The notes beneath the pieces are model-generated. The model was not told the DNA's origin. It was given only the letters and a program-made list of their open reading frames with translations, and did not search any database. The translations under genes were made by a program, and so were the position numbers. From UBA9547 sp044349205 (GTDB lineage Bacteria; Bacteroidota; Bacteroidia; Cytophagales; UBA9547): DNA of 5,951 nt. Positions 5,301 to 5,951 of the stretch are shown in pieces; position 1 is the stretch's first letter; each line of letters begins with the position of its first letter. Location of the stretch: NCBI GenBank assembly GCA_044349205.1, contig JBIKRJ010000150.1:1-5951 (forward strand), given 5' to 3'.

Positions 5301-5951
5301 ATGAGGGCATCGAAATTTCCGCCTGCAAACTGGCTAAAATCGCCTGGCGTAATGGGCAGCTTGGCATCGCCAAACACGATTCCCCCCGAATAGAAATTTC
5401 CCTCTTCGTCGAAGGTGGCCGTATTGCCCCAGTTGTCGGCGCGCGAACCAGAATAAGTTGAAAAAACAAGCTCTGGGTCTATGACCAAGGGGAGGTTTCG
5501 GTCGTATTTTTTCAGCTGAAACGTGACGATTCCTTTTTTCAAGACAAAATCGCAGTGTACTTCTTTCCTTTCTCCCTGCGATAGTTGGTAGGAAAAGGGA
5601 GGTTTTTCATACACCTTTCCCAAGGAGGTGTGGATGACCAGCGATTTGTTTTGGATAGAAAGACTGTCAGCTCCATCATATCGGATTGCGATTTGGGCAG
5701 GGTCTTGGCCTGGCTGCACCACAAAATCGTATTTCAGTTGCCCCTGTTCAAAATACAGTTTCATGTCGATGCCGGTGTAGAGGTTCACCAACATGAGTTG
5801 TTGCCAAGCACCTGCTCCTTGCACCCATTTTTCGGGTTCTTTGCCTTTCAGAAATTGAAATTTGGCCTTGGCAGGTCGACTGGGTTGTAATTGGAAATCG
5901 GTATGCGACCCGGGAAAAGTTACTTTGACTACCTGCCCCCTCATTTTCTTT
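2333..5951 (-). CDS. Large T9SS-exported surface protein with SBBP-like repeats, PKD domain and type B C-terminal sorting domain; 5' end missing
   Basis: The frame is open to the right edge. The Met at 5944 is internal, because the reading starts partway through an N-terminal domain and two more codons (both Lys) continue upstream. Counting from that Met (1203 residues): about 1-157 is the end of the domain known as DUF7948, with LYTGIDMKLYFEQGQLKYDF at 55-74 and LPLVIDP at 151-157. Residues about 160-700 carry SBBP-like propeller repeats (FSTYSGS, AAYVGG, ATYLGGSDND, GTYLGGS; FPVTANAFD is a typical inter-repeat phrase), ending with CAGCGGLSNFPT at 664-675. A PKD domain covers about 700-788, with KWEVGNG at 739-745. 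Four looser Ig/PKD-like segments run from about 790 to 1105. The C-terminal domain at 1111-1203 (FSPNGDGLNDFF, FNRWGELIY, QWNG, GDVTVVR) is the gliding-motility-associated type B T9SS sorting signal. The protein is inferred to be secreted across the outer membrane and to act at the cell surface or outside; ligand and enzyme activity are not evident. No signal peptide can be seen because the start is missing. The stop is TAG at 2333-2335. Confidence 0.93.
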   Translation of the reverse strand, partial: KKMRGQVVKVTFPGSHTDFQLQPSRPAKAKFQFLKGKEPEKWVQGAGAWQQLMLVNLYTGIDMKLYFEQGQLKYDFVVQPGQDPAQIAIRYDGADSLSIQNKSLVIHTSLGKVYEKPPFSYQLSQGERKEVHCDFVLKKGIVTFQLKKYDRNLPLVIDPELVFSTYSGSRADNWGNTATFDEEGNFYSGGIVFGDAKLPITPGDFSQFAGGNFDALILKYSPDGKDLLFAAYVGGADVEIPISMIVNKQNELVILGVTGSSDFPVTANAFDPTFNGGIPQGDAFYNFDATPVAGGTLEYALPNGTDIFLLILKTAASGNSLVAATYLGGSDNDGVIKGLTPPVKNYGDQLRGEVVLDAQDNVYIASHTYSDTIAGVSDSIGANKGFLDAIVARFSPNLSQLDWLHWHGGSGHDAGFGLRTDENNHVFVTGSTTSSDLFQIPISGIQPTYLGNIDGYILKLDEGNGFPIDGTFIGTTGFDQCYFLDLDQSGDVYVFGLTNGNYPVTANVYSNPNGGQFIHKLSSDLKTTLFSTRFGSGKTNFFGQIVPDISPTAFMVNDCRKIFLSGWGGAVNPASQNIGYYDFFGNYNTFLYVTGYTGGNITGMPITSDAFQSTTNGTGFYFMILQPEASSLAYGTYLGGSTNNLEHVDGGTSRFDKKGIIYQSICAGCGGLSNFPTPVPGVWSLTNNSNNCNNAALKFDLGKVIAQFETFDSLKAIPSQYGCTPITFLIKNKSSGATNYKWEVGNGVVTQKNDSIFIRFNQRGYQDITLIAFDTSICRISDTARSFVNAGDARVDFAPDIRQCGLSPLQPNIKLYTPWAKVRWRPTEGLSDSTIANPIISYLGKDMVYYISVTDDTLCMKFDTLSVKIRDPNPTARFIIMDSSKTVEKYSFCYPNSVFLKSKSTYYDYLEWKKDNNSLFVNVDSFYQIFPALGKTKYELFIYDSVCARGSTVQKILTLSKPFPTYPNNVSVCQNNPISVGVTGDPAFRYFWQPTELFANPNAPSQTFVPKQNGRIDITVTDTIGCTDKGFFNYSVIGTEDPIQEKEFTLCLRKEKYLDIFSLPMLSYFWQPSGYAGNPLRVTEEGTYYFKGTDANGCQVKDTVNVLEFCPPQLHVPTAFSPNGDGLNDFFQVFGNDILAFDIKIFNRWGELIYHSNDFNFQWNGQYKGETVPIETYPFIISYKGAKYKDQELNKTFSGDVTVVR

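Noticed and set aside
5942..5944. Met at 5944 as the true start of the large surface protein
   Set aside because: The frame stays open to the window edge, and the protein begins in the middle of a DUF7948-like domain with no signal peptide, which a T9SS cargo needs.

Overview
The window looks like chromosomal DNA from a member of the Bacteroidota. The evidence is a very large cell-surface protein ending in a type B sorting domain of the type IX secretion system (T9SS), -7 boxes of the Bacteroidota form TAnnTTTG in front of two genes, no Shine-Dalgarno sequences, and an S23-type four-helix-bundle gene of a kind common in this phylum. I cannot place it further than that. The T9SS cargo and SBBP-type repeats would fit Cytophagia, Saprospiria, Chitinophagia or Flavobacteriia.

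Every gene I can support is on the minus strand, so the window reads from right to left. At the right edge (2333-5951) is the 3' part of a gene for a secreted multidomain adhesin-like protein; its start lies beyond the window. Its parts, in order, are the end of a DUF7948-like N-terminal domain, a long series of SBBP-like beta-propeller repeats, a PKD domain, several Ig/PKD-like segments and the gliding-motility-associated C-terminal sorting domain. Next (1952-2300) comes a small S23/four-helix-bundle gene carrying a clear frameshift. It is bounded by related inverted repeats, with three 21-bp tandem units on its downstream side. Then comes fabG (1122-1868), 3-oxoacyl-ACP reductase, with a promoter box very close to its start codon and a perfect 20-bp inverted repeat directly after its stop codon.

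A roughly 390-bp intergenic region (729-1121) follows. It holds two hairpins, an A/T-rich stretch, an oddly strand-skewed A/C-rich block (minus strand) and the likely promoter of the last gene. That gene (1-728) is the 5' part of hsdM, the DNA methyltransferase subunit of a type I restriction-modification system, which runs off the left edge. Any hsdS and hsdR partners would lie outside the window.

The genes do not form an obvious pathway. Fatty-acid synthesis, surface-protein export and DNA restriction are side by side, apparently as separate transcription units. I see no complete undescribed system. The parts most worth a second look are the repeat-bounded S23 pseudogene unit and the structured, strand-skewed intergenic region between fabG and hsdM.
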